The translations under genes and the position numbers were made by a program. Under the pieces are notes generated by a model. It searched no databases, was not told the DNA's origin, and saw only the letters and a list, made by a program, of their open reading frames with translations. 64,000 nucleotides of DNA, from contig NZ_AUBS01000001.1 of the NCBI RefSeq assembly GCF_000429365.1, positions 496,001 through 560,000 on the forward strand, in the 5' to 3' direction. Positions 63,473-64,000 of the stretch are shown piece after piece (position 1 is the first letter of the stretch; every line of letters starts with the position of its first letter). The stretch is from Pseudodonghicola xiamenensis DSM 18339 (GTDB lineage Bacteria > Pseudomonadota > Alphaproteobacteria > Rhodobacterales > Rhodobacteraceae).

Positions 63473-64000
63473 TCACCCCAATGCGTACCCGGCGCCTCGG
63501 ACGGTACGAACCGGATCCTCGCCACCATGCTGGGTCAGCGCCTTTCTCAGCCGGCCGATATGCACATCGACGGTACGGGTGTCGACATAGATATCCCGTC
63601 CCCAGACCCGGTCCAGCAACTGTTCGCGCGACCAGACCCGGCCCGGCTTCTCCATGAAGGTCGACAGCAGCCGGAATTCGGTCGGCCCGAGCTTCAGCGG
63701 CTGTTCCGAGCGGCTGACCTTATGGGTCTCGGCATCAAGCACGATATCCTCGAACTCCAGCCGCAGCCCCACGGTCGAGGGCCGCACCCGGCGCAGCTGG
63801 CTGCGCACGCGGGCCATCAGCTCGATCACCGAATAGGGTTTGACGACATAATCGTCCGCCCCGGTCTCGAGCCCGCGCACCTTGTCGACCTCTTCCGACC
63901 GCGCCGAAAGCATGATGATCGGAATGCCGCGGGTCTCGGGGCGGGTCTTCAGCCGCCGGCAGACCTCGATCCCCGAAAGGTTCGGCATCATCCAGTCGAG
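63473..64000 (-). CDS. phoB: Phosphate regulon response regulator PhoB, C-terminal part (gene runs off the right edge)
   Basis: The frame stays open to base 64000, so the first ~50 residues are missing. The visible protein starts at LDWMMPNLSG, where the Asp is the phosphorylation site, and continues through the receiver domain (IIMLSARSEEVDKVRGLETG, KPYS with the conserved Lys) into an OmpR/PhoB winged helix (LGPTEFRLLSTFMEKPGRVW, TVDVHIGRLRKAL). The motif set and the linker match PhoB, which activates phosphate-starvation genes. The pst-phoU genes usually precede phoB and would lie outside the window. Confidence 0.92.
   Translation of the reverse strand, partial: LDWMMPNLSGIEVCRRLKTRPETRGIPIIMLSARSEEVDKVRGLETGADDYVVKPYSVIELMARVRSQLRRVRPSTVGLRLEFEDIVLDAETHKVSRSEQPLKLGPTEFRLLSTFMEKPGRVWSREQLLDRVWGRDIYVDTRTVDVHIGRLRKALTQHGGEDPVRTVRGAGYALG

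Overview
The window is a 64 kb piece of a GC-rich alphaproteobacterial chromosome, almost certainly from the Rhodobacteraceae (Roseobacter/Paracoccus-like). The signs are a complete fdsGBA-fdhD-fdsD formate dehydrogenase operon, a ChpT phosphotransferase, an olsB-olsA ornithine-lipid pair, a HemB without the zinc-site cysteines, ribosomal protein L21 with a C-terminal helix-hairpin-helix tail, and the dense, ATGA-overlapped gene packing usual for this family. I see no insertion sequence, prophage, CRISPR array or plasmid gene. Codon use is uniform by eye.

Layout. 0-11.4 kb is housekeeping: the end of hflX, a membrane-anchored penicillin-acylase-type hydrolase, a SYLF lipoprotein, a secreted RTX metalloprotease, hemB, a small membrane protein, mfd and a thioesterase. 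11.4-18.7 kb holds the minus-strand formate dehydrogenase operon with its LysR regulator and an ATAG-N7-CTAT palindrome at the promoter. 18.8-30.5 kb holds tRNA-Ser(CGA), two tandem DUF2059 proteins, rplU-rpmA, a GNAT acetyltransferase, obgE-proB-proA, chpT, a DUF3553 protein, olsBA and rpsB-tsf. 31-35.3 kb holds a LuxR-type regulator, a MaoC hydratase, two MDR oxidoreductases and a histidine phosphatase.

35.4-58.8 kb is the most interesting part, a 23 kb catabolic island in several operons. Operon A (35.4-42.0 kb) encodes two dissimilar acyl-CoA dehydrogenases, two SDRs, a histidine phosphatase, an ACAD10/11-type phosphotransferase and an IclR regulator. Operon B (42.4-47.5 kb) is a five-gene branched-chain-amino-acid-type ABC importer. 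Operon C (minus strand, 47.5-48.7 kb) is a kappa-class/2-hydroxychromene-2-carboxylate-isomerase-like protein and a GST. Operon D (48.8-55.4 kb) encodes an HxlR regulator, an enoyl-CoA hydratase/isomerase homologue, a beta-lactamase-fold esterase, an acetoacetyl-CoA-synthetase-type ligase, a TesB thioesterase and an amidohydrolase. Operon E (minus strand, 58.6-55.3 kb) encodes an acyl-CoA ligase and two SDRs. A 17-bp palindrome of the form ATTCYGC-N3-GCRGAAT precedes operons A, B and E and is a good candidate for the IclR operator. The island would take up an organic acid, activate it with CoA, oxidise or reduce it and cleave it. The kinase plus acyl-CoA dehydrogenase pairing recalls levulinate and 4-hydroxyacid catabolism, in which a hydroxyacyl-CoA is phosphorylated and then eliminated. 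The real substrate cannot be read from the sequence.

58.9-64 kb holds a SulP anion transporter, glutaryl-CoA dehydrogenase divergent from a LysR regulator (with 21-bp-phased TCGCA repeats between them), and the C-terminal part of phoB running off the end.
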